Of a stretch of DNA of 64,000 bases, positions 1 through 8,461 are shown one piece after another. Both the position numbers and the translations under genes were made by a program. This DNA is from Actinomadura citrea (GTDB lineage Bacteria; Actinomycetota; Actinomycetes; Streptosporangiales; Streptosporangiaceae): positions 3,162,001 to 3,226,000 of the forward strand of contig NZ_JACCBT010000001.1 of NCBI RefSeq assembly GCF_013409045.1. The letters are read 5' to 3'. The notes under the pieces are model-generated. The model ran no database searches and was not told where the DNA came from. It saw nothing but the letters and a program-made list of their open reading frames with translations. Position 1 is the first letter of the stretch; every line of letters begins with the position of its first letter.

Positions 1-555
1 CAGGGAGGTGCCCGGATCTCCCACCGAGCCGGCGGGACGCGGGGCGAGGCGGCCGCGCGGGTCGTACACGACCTGGATGCGTTCGCCTCGGTCCGCGACC
101 CTGGACCCGGTCGTCATCGTCCGCACCCGCGGCTCGGCGCAGGCGAGGTCGTGGTCGTAGTAGACGTCCGTGGTCGTGTTCCCGTCGCTGTCGGTGCTGG
201 TGACCTCGCGCCGGTCGACCTTCTGAACCGTGCACGCCGTGGTCCGGCCGCGCTCGTGCAGAGCCTGGTCCGACACGGCGTGCGCGAGCATGGACGCTCC
301 GACGACCAGCAGGAGGAAGGCGCCGAAGAAGACCAGGACGTTCTCGTAGCGCAGCTGTGTGAAGACCAGCAGGGCGTATCCGGCCATCATCATCACGAAG
401 AGCAGCGCCGTGCCCGCCCAGTTGTCCGCCAGCGTCGACGGCCCGTAGGCGACCAGGGCGGCCTGCGCGACGATCAGCGCCGTCCCGGTCAGGGGCGCGC
501 CGACCGCCAGCAGCGCCGCCAGGGCCCAGTCCGGCCGCTTCCCGTACCCCGCCAT
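1..555 (-). CDS. partial membrane protein with extracytoplasmic C-terminal domain
   Basis: Reading leftward from an ATG at 555-553 gives 185 open codons that run off the window edge, so the C-terminus is missing. The N-terminal 90 residues contain about three hydrophobic segments (near residues 10-30, 38-56 and 62-82). After them comes a soluble part with two Cys, in the contexts TACTVQKVDRRE and LACAEPRV, and the stretch QVVYDPRGRLAPRP. The layout resembles the loosely defined DUF3592-like family of actinobacterial membrane proteins, where a short membrane bundle carries a small beta domain with a VxYDP-type motif. That assignment is tentative and the function is unknown. No ribosome binding site stands out before the ATG. 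Confidence 0.6.
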   Translation of the reverse strand, partial: MAGYGKRPDWALAALLAVGAPLTGTALIVAQAALVAYGPSTLADNWAGTALLFVMMMAGYALLVFTQLRYENVLVFFGAFLLLVVGASMLAHAVSDQALHERGRTTACTVQKVDRREVTSTDSDGNTTTDVYYDHDLACAEPRVRTMTTGSRVADRGERIQVVYDPRGRLAPRPAGSVGDPGTSL

Positions 556-682
556 CGGAACCCGTTCCGTCGTCGATCCGTGTCCCTGATGAGATGCGCG
601 GATCCGCCGACCGGATCGCCACCTGATCCTTACTTCTCGCGGCGGGCGGAACCGTAGGGGGAGAAGCCGGGGAGGGGCGGGC

Positions 683-2161
683 TCACAGGGCCGCGTCGAC
701 CTCCTTGGCGACGCGCTCGCCGGAGCGGACGGCGCCGTCCATGTAGCCCGTCCAGTAGCCGGACGTCTCGGTGCCCGCCCAGTGGACCCGGCCGCAGGGC
801 TCGCGCAGCGCGGGGCCGAACGCGGTGAGCGCGCCGGGCGGGGCGACGCCGACGGGACCGCCGCCGCTCCAGGTCTCGTTGTCCCAGCGCTGGAAGGCCG
901 TCAGCGTCGGGTTCGCGGCCTTGTCGCCGAACAGCTTGGTGAACGAGTCGAGTCCCGCCGCCCGGACGTCCGCGGCGGGCGCGCCGTCCAGCTTCCTGAT
1001 GTTGGCCTGGTTCATGAAGCCCATCAGGATGCCCCGCGACCCGTCCGGCGGGCTGTTGTCGAACGTCGCGTCGATGGCGCCGCTGTCGGCCACGGCCTGC
1101 CCGGTCAGCCCGTCCGCCCGCCAGAACGGCGTGTCGTAGACGGCGACGAACTTGGCGACCGAGCCCATCGGGTACCGCTGCACGAGCTGCGCCCGGCTCG
1201 CGGGCAGCGCCGGCGAGAAGTCGATCTTCCCGGCGATCGCCGGGGACATCGCCACCACGACCCGCTCGGCCGACACCGTGATCCCGTCGGCGGTCACCGT
1301 CACACCGCCCGCTTCTGTGACGATCGACCGGACCGGCGCGTTGTAGTGGACGATGTCGCCGAGCCGTGCCGCAAGCCGGATCGGCACCTCCTGCGAGCCG
1401 CCGACGAACCGCGACTCCTGCGCCCCGCCCCTGGTGTTGATCAACCGGTCGATCGTCCCCGGGTTGGCCTCGTTGCCCGCCGAGGCCGCGTAGTTCAGCA
1501 GGTAGAGCAGCGAGACCTCCTGCGAGCGCACCGACAGCGTGGAGGAGGCGAACGCGTCCATCAGGAACCGCGCGCCGCTGCTCAGCGAGTTGGACCGCGA
1601 CCACGTGTGGAAGGTCTGCGCGTCCCACTCCTCGGCCTTGGCCGCCTTCCACGGCTCGCCGACCGGCACCTCCTTGACCATGCCGCCGAGCTTGAGCAGC
1701 GCCAGCTCCAGGTCGACCACGCCCCAGTCAGGCGGGACCGCGCCGAGCAGGCCGTCGGTCGCGTACAGCGACCGCTTGCCGCCCCGGTAGTAGACGTTCT
1801 TGCCCTCGTTGTAGGTGGCATAGGTGTCGACGCCCATGTCCTTGGCGAGCGCGGCGATGCGGTCCTGCGTCGGGCCGATGAACTCGGCGCCGCCCTCGTT
1901 GGTGGTGCCGTCGCCGAGCGGCATCCCGTAGACGCGGCCGCCGGGACGGTCCCGCGCCTCCAGCACGACCACGGACCGGCCCGCCGCGACGAGGTCGCGG
2001 GCGGCGGTGAGGCCGGAGAGCCCGGCGCCGACGATCACCACGTCGGCGGTGAGCGGCGCCGTCCGGGCGGCGGCGGAGGGGGCCGCGGCCGCGGAGACGA
2101 CGGCTCCCGCGGCGGTGAGCGCGCCTGTGCCCAGCAGTCTTCTACGGCTGACTCGGGTCAA
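683..2161 (-). CDS. Tat-exported flavin monoamine oxidase
   Basis: This 492-residue protein is an FAD-dependent amine oxidase of the flavin monoamine oxidase group and should oxidatively deaminate an amine or amino acid outside the membrane. Residues 5-11 read SRRRLLG, a twin-arginine motif, followed by an Ala-rich hydrophobic stretch to about residue 32, so export by the Tat pathway with bound FAD is expected. The dinucleotide-binding GAGLSG sits at 45-50 with the acidic end VVLEARDRPGGR near 64-75. The C-terminal FAD-contacting segment HWAGTETSGYWTGYMDGA is intact. The substrate cannot be read from the sequence. The gene diverges from pepQ across about 160 bp and is followed by the partial membrane protein on the same strand. 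Confidence 0.88.
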   Translation of the reverse strand: MTRVSRRRLLGTGALTAAGAVVSAAAAPSAAARTAPLTADVVIVGAGLSGLTAARDLVAAGRSVVVLEARDRPGGRVYGMPLGDGTTNEGGAEFIGPTQDRIAALAKDMGVDTYATYNEGKNVYYRGGKRSLYATDGLLGAVPPDWGVVDLELALLKLGGMVKEVPVGEPWKAAKAEEWDAQTFHTWSRSNSLSSGARFLMDAFASSTLSVRSQEVSLLYLLNYAASAGNEANPGTIDRLINTRGGAQESRFVGGSQEVPIRLAARLGDIVHYNAPVRSIVTEAGGVTVTADGITVSAERVVVAMSPAIAGKIDFSPALPASRAQLVQRYPMGSVAKFVAVYDTPFWRADGLTGQAVADSGAIDATFDNSPPDGSRGILMGFMNQANIRKLDGAPAADVRAAGLDSFTKLFGDKAANPTLTAFQRWDNETWSGGGPVGVAPPGALTAFGPALREPCGRVHWAGTETSGYWTGYMDGAVRSGERVAKEVDAAL

Positions 2162-2309
2162 GGGGAATCACTCCTGGGGGAAGTCCATGAGGGGAAAGGA
2201 CATTCGGGGGACGGAGCACACGCCCGGTCACGCTAGGCCAGCCCTCAGCCAGAAGTCGAGGGTTCTTCATGTTCGTGACCGCGTTGAGACGGCCCCTCCC
2301 GCGATGATC

Positions 2310-2323
2310 TAGAGTCCTGGCCA
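2310..2323 (+). promoter_or_regulatory. leaderless-type -10 box for pepQ
   Basis: TAGAGT at 2310-2315 is followed by seven bases and then the ATG of pepQ at 2323. A TTGAGA at 2284-2289 may be the -35 element, though its spacing to TAGAGT (20 bases) is long. No Shine-Dalgarno sequence precedes the ATG, so transcription probably starts at or just before the start codon. This arrangement is common in actinobacteria. Confidence 0.55.
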
Positions 2324-3414
2324 TGGGGGAGACTCACTACGCGCGGCGCCGCCGGCTGGCCGCGCTCGTCGCCGACCGGGGCGCCGCCGCGCTGCTGGTG
2401 ACCCGCCTGGTCAACGTCCGCTACCTGACCGGCCTGGACAGCTCGCGGGCCGCGCTGCTCGTCCCGGCCGACGGGCCGGCCGTGCTCGCGACCGACGGCC
2501 GCTACGCCGGAATGGCCGCGCAGGTCTGCCCGGAACTGCCCGTCGTCGTCGACCGGCAGGTGGCGGAGGCGCTGGTGACGCGGGCGGCCGAGGACGGCCA
2601 CGGCCGCGTCGGCTTCGAGGCCCACGACCTGACCGTCGAGCACCACACGGCCCTCCTCGACGTCGATCTTCCTGACGGCGCCGCGGCCGAACTGGTGCCG
2701 CTCGGCCGTCTCGTCGAACAGCTGCGCATGGTGAAGGACGAGGAGGAGATCGGCCTGCTGCGCGAGGCGTGCGCCGTCACCGACCGCGCCTTCGAGGCCG
2801 TCCTGCCCGAGATCCGCGCCGGGGTCACCGAGCGCGCCGTCGCGATCGCCCTCGAACGCGCCATGGTGGACCACGGCGCCGAAGGCCCCGCGTTCGAGTC
2901 GATCATCGCGTCCGGCCCCAACGGCGCCGTCCCGCACCACCACCCGGGCGGCCGCGAGCTCCAGCGCGGCGACCTCGTCACCCTGGACTTCGGCGCCCTC
3001 TACGGCGGCTACCACGCCGACATGACCCGCACCGTCGCGATCGGCGAGCCCGCCGCCTGGCAGCGGGACCTCTACGACCTCGTCCATCGCGCCCAGGCGG
3101 CCGCCCTCGCCGCCGCGCTGCCCGGCGCCGACACGAAGGACGTGGACGCCGCCGCCCGCGACGTCATCGCGGAGGCCGGGCACGGCGAGGCGTTCACCCA
3201 CGGCCTCGGGCACGGCGTCGGCCTGGAGATCCACGAAGCGCCGCTCATGGGGTACGACAAGACCGGTAAGCTGATGGATCGGGTGCCGATCACCGCGGAG
3301 CCGGGGGTCTACCTCACGGGCCGGGGCGGGGTCCGCATCGAGGACACGCTGGTGGTCCGCACGGGCGGGCCGGAGCTCCTCACCACAACGACCAAGGACC
3401 TGCTCGTCCTTTAG
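2323..3414 (+). CDS. pepQ: Xaa-Pro aminopeptidase / M24 metallopeptidase
   Basis: This 363-residue protein is a cytoplasmic M24B peptidase that removes residues ahead of proline. It has an N-terminal creatinase-like domain (about 1-130) and a C-terminal pita-bread catalytic domain. The five expected metal ligands are visible: D222 in TLDFGA, D233 in HADMTRT, H297 in GLGHGVGLEIHEAP, E326 in TAEPGVYL and E340 in VRIEDT. The gene lies 33 bp upstream of efp, the usual actinobacterial pepQ-efp-nusB order. The start is fixed by the -10 box seven bases upstream and the absence of an alternative with a ribosome binding site. Confidence 0.93.
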   Translation: MGETHYARRRRLAALVADRGAAALLVTRLVNVRYLTGLDSSRAALLVPADGPAVLATDGRYAGMAAQVCPELPVVVDRQVAEALVTRAAEDGHGRVGFEAHDLTVEHHTALLDVDLPDGAAAELVPLGRLVEQLRMVKDEEEIGLLREACAVTDRAFEAVLPEIRAGVTERAVAIALERAMVDHGAEGPAFESIIASGPNGAVPHHHPGGRELQRGDLVTLDFGALYGGYHADMTRTVAIGEPAAWQRDLYDLVHRAQAAALAAALPGADTKDVDAAARDVIAEAGHGEAFTHGLGHGVGLEIHEAPLMGYDKTGKLMDRVPITAEPGVYLTGRGGVRIEDTLVVRTGGPELLTTTTKDLLVL

Positions 3415-3447
3415 GGCGCGCGGGCCCGCGACCGGGAGAACAACGCA

Positions 3448-4005
3448 GTGGCGACGACGAACGACCTGAAGAACGGCATGACGCTGAACATCGACGGCCA
3501 GTTGTGGACCGTCCAGGAGTTCCAGCACGTCAAGCCCGGCAAGGGCGGCGCGTTCGTCCGCACCAAGCTCAAGAACGTCCTGTCGGGCAAGGTCGTCGAC
3601 AAGACCTTCAACGCCGGCACCAAGGTCGAGGTGGCCAGCGTCGACAAGCGCGAGATGCAGTACCTCTACCGCGAGGGCGAGGACTTCGTCTTCATGGACA
3701 CCGAGACCTACGACCAGCCGCACATCCCCGCGGCCGTCGTCGGCGACGCCGCGAACTACCTGCTCCCCGAGCAGAACGCCGTGATCGCCTTCAACAACGA
3801 GAACCCGCTGTACGTCGAGCTGCCCGCCGCCGTCGTGCTGGAGATCACCGAGACCGAGCCCGGCCTGCAGGGCGACCGCTCCACCGGCGGCAGCAAGCCC
3901 GCCACCCTGGAGACCGGCGCGCAGATCCAGGTCCCGCTGTTCATCACCACCGGCGAGAAGGTCAAGGTCGACACCCGCTCCGGCGAGTACCTCGGCCGCG
4001 CCTGA
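3448..4005 (+). CDS. efp: translation elongation factor P
   Basis: This 185-residue protein is EF-P, which binds ribosomes stalled at consecutive prolines and helps peptide-bond formation. All three beta domains are present at the usual family length. The functional tip loop reads P30-G31-K32-G33-G34, so the tip residue is lysine. No modification gene (epmA or the rhamnosyltransferase earP) is present in the window. The start is GTG at 3448 with a GGGAG-type ribosome binding site about 10 bases upstream. The gene sits between pepQ and nusB and is separated from nusB by a single base. Proline-rich clients in this window include FtsI, FtsZ and FtsL. Confidence 0.97.
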   Translation: MATTNDLKNGMTLNIDGQLWTVQEFQHVKPGKGGAFVRTKLKNVLSGKVVDKTFNAGTKVEVASVDKREMQYLYREGEDFVFMDTETYDQPHIPAAVVGDAANYLLPEQNAVIAFNNENPLYVELPAAVVLEITETEPGLQGDRSTGGSKPATLETGAQIQVPLFITTGEKVKVDTRSGEYLGRA

Positions 4006-4006
4006 G

Positions 4007-4423
4007 ATGGCCGCGCGCACCAAGGCCAGGAAACTCGCCCTGGACATCCTGTTCGCCGCGGAGCTCCGGGAGGAGGAGCCGACGGCCGTGCTCGCCGCCC
4101 GCGGCCGTCCGAACCAGGACGAACTCGCCGAGTACCCGCACGCCGTCCGGCTGATCGAGGGCGTCCAGGAGAACCGGGAGCGCATCGACGACCTGCTCGC
4201 CACCTACGCGACCGGCTGGACGCTCGAACGCATGCCCGTCGTCGACCGCAACATCCTGCGGATGGGGACGTTCGAACTCCTGTGGGTGGACGACGTCCCC
4301 GACGGCGTCGCGGTGAGCGAGGCGGTGGGCCTGGCCACCGAGCTGTCCACCGACGAGTCCCCCCGCTTCGTCAACGGCCTCCTCTCGCGCCTGCAACAAC
4401 TGAAGCCCTCCCTGACGCTTTGA
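4007..4423 (+). CDS. nusB: transcription antitermination factor NusB
   Basis: This 138-residue all-helical protein is NusB, which binds boxA RNA with NusE (S10) in antitermination of rRNA operons. The family hallmarks are visible: the N-terminal ARTKARKLALDILFAAEL and the C-terminal SEAVGLATELSTDESPRFVNG, which corresponds to the conserved EAVELAKxF-x-FVNG region. Length is normal. The ATG lies one base after the efp stop, so the two are probably translationally coupled. The 3' side of the gene abuts the large inverted-repeat element that starts five bases beyond its stop codon. Confidence 0.95.
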   Translation: MAARTKARKLALDILFAAELREEEPTAVLAARGRPNQDELAEYPHAVRLIEGVQENRERIDDLLATYATGWTLERMPVVDRNILRMGTFELLWVDDVPDGVAVSEAVGLATELSTDESPRFVNGLLSRLQQLKPSLTL

Positions 4424-4427
4424 TTGC

Positions 4428-4800
4428 TTTTTCTCCTCCTTCAGGCCTGGCGGCCTTCCATCGTCGATAAAGCGGGCGATCGCTGGCATCGCTCCGGCTC
4501 GCCTTGCGGCTCGCTGCGCGATCAGGTTCTCGCTTCGCTCGTACCTGCCTTCGGACGCGATCGCGGCTTTCCAGGTTGTCGCGGCGTTGCGGGGCGGGCT
4601 GGGGTGGTGCGATCGTCAGCGGGTTGCGGGTTGGCTTGCACCGCTCGCTTGGCGGGTGGGGTTCTGCTTCGCTCGAATCCGCCTGCGGGCGCGCGCGACC
4701 GTTGGGGTGTCGGTTGTGGCGTCGGCGAGCCGGAGCGATGCAGCGATCGTCCGCGTTTCTCGACTATGGCGGCGGGCGGCCCGAAAGAGGAGAGAAACCC
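4428..4800. repeat. 370-bp non-coding element with long imperfect terminal inverted repeats
   Basis: The 416 bases between nusB and the next gene have no convincing gene but show strong symmetry. The segment 4458-4503 is the inverted complement of 4724-4769 with about three mismatches and two one-base gaps. The innermost parts match almost fully, for example CATCGCTCCGGCTCGCC against its complement. Weaker similarity continues outward, so the arms may span 4428-4503 and 4724-4800 around a 220-bp centre. The centre holds two diverged direct copies, near 4507-4560 and 4641-4694, each carrying GCTTCGCTCG. The region is less GC-rich than its neighbours and contains several GCGATCG motifs. It could be a miniature transposable element or a dispersed intergenic repeat. 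No target-site duplication was recognised. Confidence 0.7.
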
Positions 4801-4839
4801 ATAAGCTGAGCTCTGATGACGAACGTTAGGGGAGCGGCC

Positions 4840-5601
4840 GTGACCGGCCGGCAACAGAAGCGGGTGCGGGGCGGCAGCCGGGTGCGCAGCGCCGTCCTGT
4901 GGGACGCCCTGCGCGCGGTCCTCGACCGCATCACTCCCGAGGCCGGCCTGAGCGACGTCGTGGACGTCGGCGGCGGGACCGGCGGGTTCGCCGTTCCGCT
5001 CGCCGAACTGGGGCACCGGGTCACCGTGGTCGACGCCAACCCGGACGCGCTGGCCGCGCTGGAGCGCCGGGCCGCCGAGTCCGGGGTGCGGGTGCGCGCC
5101 GTGCAGGGCGACGCCGTCGACCTGCCCGACCTGCTCGGCCCGGACGCCGCCGACCTCGTGCTGTGTCACAGCGTCCTGGAGTACGTCGACGACCCGGACG
5201 CGGCGATGGCGGCGCTGACCGGCGCCGTCCGCCCGGGCGGCTCGGTCAGCGTGCTGGTGGCGGGGCAGATCGCGGCCGCGCTGCACCGCGCCGTCTCGGG
5301 GCACTTCGACGACGCGCGGCGGGTCCTGACCGACCCGTCCGGGCGGTGGGGCGAGGGCGACCGGATGCCCCGCCGGTTCACCCGCGAGTCGCTGTCGGCG
5401 CTGGTGCGCGACGCCGGGCTGCGGGTCGCCGAGCTGCACGGCGTCCGGATCTTCGCGGACCTGGTGCCGAGCGGCCTGCTGGACGGCGACGCCGACTCCG
5501 CCGACGCGCTGATCGCGCTGGAGTCCGTCGCGGCCGTCCATCCCGTCCTGCGGGACCTCGCCACCCAGCTCCACCTGGTGGCGGACAAACCGGCCGGCTA
5601 G
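4840..5601 (+). CDS. class I SAM-dependent methyltransferase
   Basis: This is a Rossmann-fold methyltransferase of about 253 residues. Motif I reads VVDVGGGTGGFAVPLAELG, followed by the acidic motif II VTVVDANPDAL and a motif IV-like DLVLCHSVLEYVDDP. The overall plan resembles CmoM/SmtA-like enzymes that act on tRNA or small molecules, but the substrate cannot be fixed. I chose the GTG at 4840 because AGGGGAG lies five bases before it. The in-frame ATG at 4816 has no ribosome binding site and would place the first codons against the inverted-repeat element. The stop is four bases before the dinB start, so the two genes are probably cotranscribed. Confidence 0.82.
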   Translation: MTGRQQKRVRGGSRVRSAVLWDALRAVLDRITPEAGLSDVVDVGGGTGGFAVPLAELGHRVTVVDANPDALAALERRAAESGVRVRAVQGDAVDLPDLLGPDAADLVLCHSVLEYVDDPDAAMAALTGAVRPGGSVSVLVAGQIAAALHRAVSGHFDDARRVLTDPSGRWGEGDRMPRRFTRESLSALVRDAGLRVAELHGVRIFADLVPSGLLDGDADSADALIALESVAAVHPVLRDLATQLHLVADKPAG

Positions 5602-5605
5602 CACC

Positions 5606-6871
5606 GTGAGCCGCAAGCAGCAGCTGCATCGGCCGGGACCGCAGCCGGGTCCGCCCGCCGACGACACCGGCTGCGCCGTCCTGCACGTCGACATGGACGC
5701 CTTCTTCGTCAGCGTCGAGCTGCTGGAGCGGCCCGAGCTGCGCGGGCGTCCCGTCGTCGTGGGCGGGACCGGGCCGCGCGGCGTGGTGTCCGCGGCCTCC
5801 TACGAGGCCCGCAGGTTCGGCGTGCACTCGGCGATGCCGATGTCGCGGGCGCGGCGGATGTGCCCCCAGGCCGTCGTGCTGCCGGTGAGTCACGGCAAGT
5901 ACGGCCGCGTGTCCGCCGCGGTCTTCGAGATCTTTCGCTCCATCACGCCGCTGGTCGAGGGCCTGTCGCTGGACGAGGCGTTCCTCGACGTGGCGGGCGC
6001 CCGGCGGCGGCTGGGCCGTCCCGCCGCGATCGCGCAGCTCATCCGCGACCAGGTGCGCGACCAGCAGGGCATCACCTGCTCGGTCGGCGTCGCCAACACC
6101 AAGTTCGTCGCGAAGCTGGCCTCGACCCGGTGCAAGCCCGACGGGCTGCTCGTGGTGCCGGCCGACGGCGTCGTCGACTTCCTGCACCCGCTGCCCGTCG
6201 CGGCCCTCTGGGGGGTCGGCGAGCGGACGGAGCAGGCGCTCACCCGCCTCGGGCTGCGCACCGTCGGGCAGCTCGCCCAGGTGCCCCTCGCCACGCTGCA
6301 GCGCGAACTCGGCAACGCGCTCGGCGCGCACCTCCACGAGCTGGCGTGGGGACGCGACCCGCGCGAGGTCGTCCCGCACACGCCCGACAAGAGCATCGGC
6401 GCCGAGGAGACCTTCGACACCGACGTCGACGATCCCGAGATCATCCGGCGGGAGCTGCTGCGGCTGGCGGAGAGGGTCGGCGCCCGGCTGCGCGAGAGCG
6501 GGAACGCCGGTCGGACGGTCAGCGTCAAACTGCGGATGGCCGACTTCAAGACGATCACTCGGGCGCGCACCCTGGCCGAGCCCACCGACCTGGCTCGTGT
6601 GATCTATGTCACAGCCCGCGAGCTGTACGAGGCGTCCGGCCTGGAACGGGTACGACTCCGTCTGGTCGGGGTACGGGTGGAGAACCTGGGTCCGGCCGGC
6701 GAGGCCCCCCGTCAGCTCGCCTTCGACGAGCCGGACAGCGGCTGGCGTGAGGCCGAGCGAGCCATGGATCAGGTCGCGCACCGGTTCGGGCGCGGCGCGG
6801 TGCGCCCCGCCGCGCTGGTCCGGCGTGCGGCGGAGGGTGACGCACGGGACGGCAGGGACGGAAGACAATGA
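5606..6871 (+). CDS. dinB: Y-family DNA polymerase IV
   Basis: This 421-residue protein is a DinB-type translesion polymerase. The catalytic carboxylates are in place: D29 and D31 in HVDMDAFFVSVE, then D123 and E124 in LSLDEAFLDV. The steric-gate region following DMDAFF is typical. The helix-hairpin-helix region (WGVGERTEQALTRLG) and the little-finger domain (KSIGAEETF onward) follow in order. The start is GTG at 5606, four bases after the methyltransferase stop. There is no obvious C-terminal beta-clamp peptide; the tail ends in a charged stretch. No LexA-like operator was recognised nearby. Confidence 0.93.
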   Translation: MSRKQQLHRPGPQPGPPADDTGCAVLHVDMDAFFVSVELLERPELRGRPVVVGGTGPRGVVSAASYEARRFGVHSAMPMSRARRMCPQAVVLPVSHGKYGRVSAAVFEIFRSITPLVEGLSLDEAFLDVAGARRRLGRPAAIAQLIRDQVRDQQGITCSVGVANTKFVAKLASTRCKPDGLLVVPADGVVDFLHPLPVAALWGVGERTEQALTRLGLRTVGQLAQVPLATLQRELGNALGAHLHELAWGRDPREVVPHTPDKSIGAEETFDTDVDDPEIIRRELLRLAERVGARLRESGNAGRTVSVKLRMADFKTITRARTLAEPTDLARVIYVTARELYEASGLERVRLRLVGVRVENLGPAGEAPRQLAFDEPDSGWREAERAMDQVAHRFGRGAVRPAALVRRAAEGDARDGRDGRQ

Positions 6872-7018
6872 AAAAAGGCTGTGAGGTGACCGGCGCCGGG
6901 CCCTCGGCGGGCCGTTCGCTTTCGTACGCTCGAGAGTGCTCGTATTCTGGGCATATCACCGTTGACGTTCGCGTCCCGCATCGGATACTCCGTCGCGGAG
7001 CTGTCGCTGGGAGGTGCC

Positions 7019-7411
7019 GTGCCGCTCTCTGAGCACGAGCAGCGCATGCTCGAACAGATCGAATCGGCGTTGTACGCCGAGGATCCGAAGTTCGCTCACG
7101 CGGTTCGCTCGACCAACCCCCAGGTCCATTACAAGCGCCGGATCGTCAAGGCGGCCCTCGGCTTCGTGGTGGGCGTGTGCGCACTGATGGCCGGTCTCGT
7201 GATCAACGAGGGCACGGTCACGATCGCCATCAGCGTGACGGGTTTCCTGCTGATGGTCGTGTGCTGCGTCTGGGCGCTGACGAGTTGGAAGCGGATGACG
7301 GGCATCGGCAACGAGTCCGCGCGCGGAGGCGGCCGGCAGGCGCGTCCCGCCAAGGCGGGCTTCATGGAGCGCATGGAGGAACGCTGGCGCCGCCGCACCG
7401 AGGGTGACTGA
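7019..7411 (+). CDS. DUF3040 membrane protein
   Basis: This 130-residue protein belongs to DUF3040, a small actinobacterial family with the N-terminal signature MPLSEHEQRMLEQIE. I placed the start at GTG 7019 because it restores that signature and a GGAGGT lies just before it. An in-frame ATG at 6962 would add 19 residues unlike the family. After the amphipathic N-terminus come two hydrophobic helices (about residues 48-68 and 74-95) and a basic C-terminal tail ending RMEERWRRRTEGD. The family is often found near dinB or dcw genes. Its function is unknown; association with the envelope is inferred from the membrane helices. Confidence 0.85.
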   Translation: MPLSEHEQRMLEQIESALYAEDPKFAHAVRSTNPQVHYKRRIVKAALGFVVGVCALMAGLVINEGTVTIAISVTGFLLMVVCCVWALTSWKRMTGIGNESARGGGRQARPAKAGFMERMEERWRRRTEGD

Positions 7412-7442
7412 GCGCGAGACGACGCTCGGTCCCGTCCCGGGG

Positions 7443-7523
7443 TCTGGGGGCGTCCCCAGAGTCACCGGGCGCTGACGAGGGACCCGTCCCGGCCGTACGC
7501 GGGGTGACCGCGGGGCCGGGACG
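7443..7523. terminator. two hairpins in a convergent gap
   Basis: The 144-bp gap between the convergent DUF3040 and ureohydrolase genes contains two perfect hairpins. One is TCTGGGG (7443-7449), loop GCGT, CCCCAGA (7454-7460). The other is CGTCCCGGCC (7485-7494) pairing with GGCCGGGACG (7514-7523). Neither is followed by a T-run, so they are best read as bidirectional GC-rich terminators of the actinobacterial kind. Confidence 0.6.
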
Positions 7524-7555
7524 AACGCGTGTCCGGGCGCGATGCCCGGGGAGGA

Positions 7556-8461
7556 TCATGCCTCACGAGCGCCGAGGCCGCCGAGGCCGTCGGCGATCGT
7601 GTCGGCCACGAGCCGGGCGTACCCTCCGCCGGAGTCGAGGTCGGGGTCGAAGACGCAGACATCGGCGCCGACCGCGCCGGCGGCCAGCTCGCCGAGCAGC
7701 GCGGTCAGTTGGCGGGGCGCGAGTCCGCCGGGGTCGGGGCTGTCGACGGCGGGCATGTACGCCGGGTCGAGGACGTCGATGTCGACGTGCAACCAGTAGC
7801 CGTCGAGGCCGTCGGCGGCGACGGTCCTCCGGATCGTGTCGAGCGCGCCGGCCGGGTCGGTGATCCACTGGCGTGCCGGCACGACCCCGGCGAGGACCTC
7901 CCGTACTTCGTCGAGTTCCTCGTCGCCGTCGCGGCAACCGACGTGGACGACGTGCTCCGGGGCGAAGTAGGGGGACAGGCCCTCGATGTCGGACACCGCC
8001 GTCCAGTGCAGGCCGACGGCGGCGGCGAGGTCCTCACCGGCCACGCTCGCGCATCGGTCCGAGTTGCCGGGGTGGCGGAAGTCGGTGTGACCGTCGATGT
8101 GAACGAGGCCGTAACGGCCCCTGCGGGCGAGTGCGACTCCGGTGCCGACGAGGACGCTGCAGTCGCCCCCGAGGACGAGCGGAGCGCGCCCCTGGTCGAG
8201 GATCGCGTCGATGCGGCCGGCCAGCCGGGTCGCGTGGTCGACGAGGGCGTCCTGGTTGCGCACCCTGCCCGAGCCGGAGACCCAGTCGTCGACGTACCTC
8301 CCCGCGATGACGACACCGGCGTCCTCGGCGCCGTCGCGCAGGAGGCGGGCGTGCAGTCCGGCCTCGCGCAACGCCTCGGGCGCCTTGGCGCACCCCGGGA
8401 CGCTGGTCTCCTGCGGCGGCCGCAGTCCGAGGTTCGTCGGAGCCGCGAGAATGGAGATCAT
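7556..8461 (-). CDS. arginase/agmatinase-fold hydrolase with a Cys at a metal-ligand site
   Basis: This 301-residue protein has the ureohydrolase fold, whose members hydrolyse C-N bonds in guanidino or formimino compounds with two Mn ions. D123, H125 and D127 (HIDGHTDF) and D227 and D229 (HVDIDVLDP) match known ligands. In the first motif the usual GGDHS reads GGDCS (98-102), so the first ligand His is Cys101. This variant may alter metal loading. The substrate is unknown; typical substrate-binding residues of agmatinase or arginase cannot be confirmed. The ATG overlaps the stop of the upstream esterase by one base (TGATG), so translation is coupled. The 3' end faces the DUF3040 gene. Confidence 0.82.
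   Translation of the reverse strand: MISILAAPTNLGLRPPQETSVPGCAKAPEALREAGLHARLLRDGAEDAGVVIAGRYVDDWVSGSGRVRNQDALVDHATRLAGRIDAILDQGRAPLVLGGDCSVLVGTGVALARRGRYGLVHIDGHTDFRHPGNSDRCASVAGEDLAAAVGLHWTAVSDIEGLSPYFAPEHVVHVGCRDGDEELDEVREVLAGVVPARQWITDPAGALDTIRRTVAADGLDGYWLHVDIDVLDPAYMPAVDSPDPGGLAPRQLTALLGELAAGAVGADVCVFDPDLDSGGGYARLVADTIADGLGGLGAREA

Noticed and set aside
151..657. A 168-codon plus-strand gene at the window start
   Set aside because: It is antisense to a minus-strand membrane protein frame that runs off the edge and has clear hydrophobic helices; the plus frame is Gln/Arg/Glu-rich low complexity.
4477..4567. GCGATCGC motifs resembling the cyanobacterial HIP1 sequence
   Set aside because: Only two full copies were noted, both inside the inverted-repeat element, so there is no evidence of a HIP1-like genome signal.
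4424..4829. Three overlapping plus-strand frames (up to 126 codons) after nusB
   Set aside because: All three frames are open over parts of the same DNA, none has a ribosome binding site or family features, and the sequence is explained by the inverted-repeat element.
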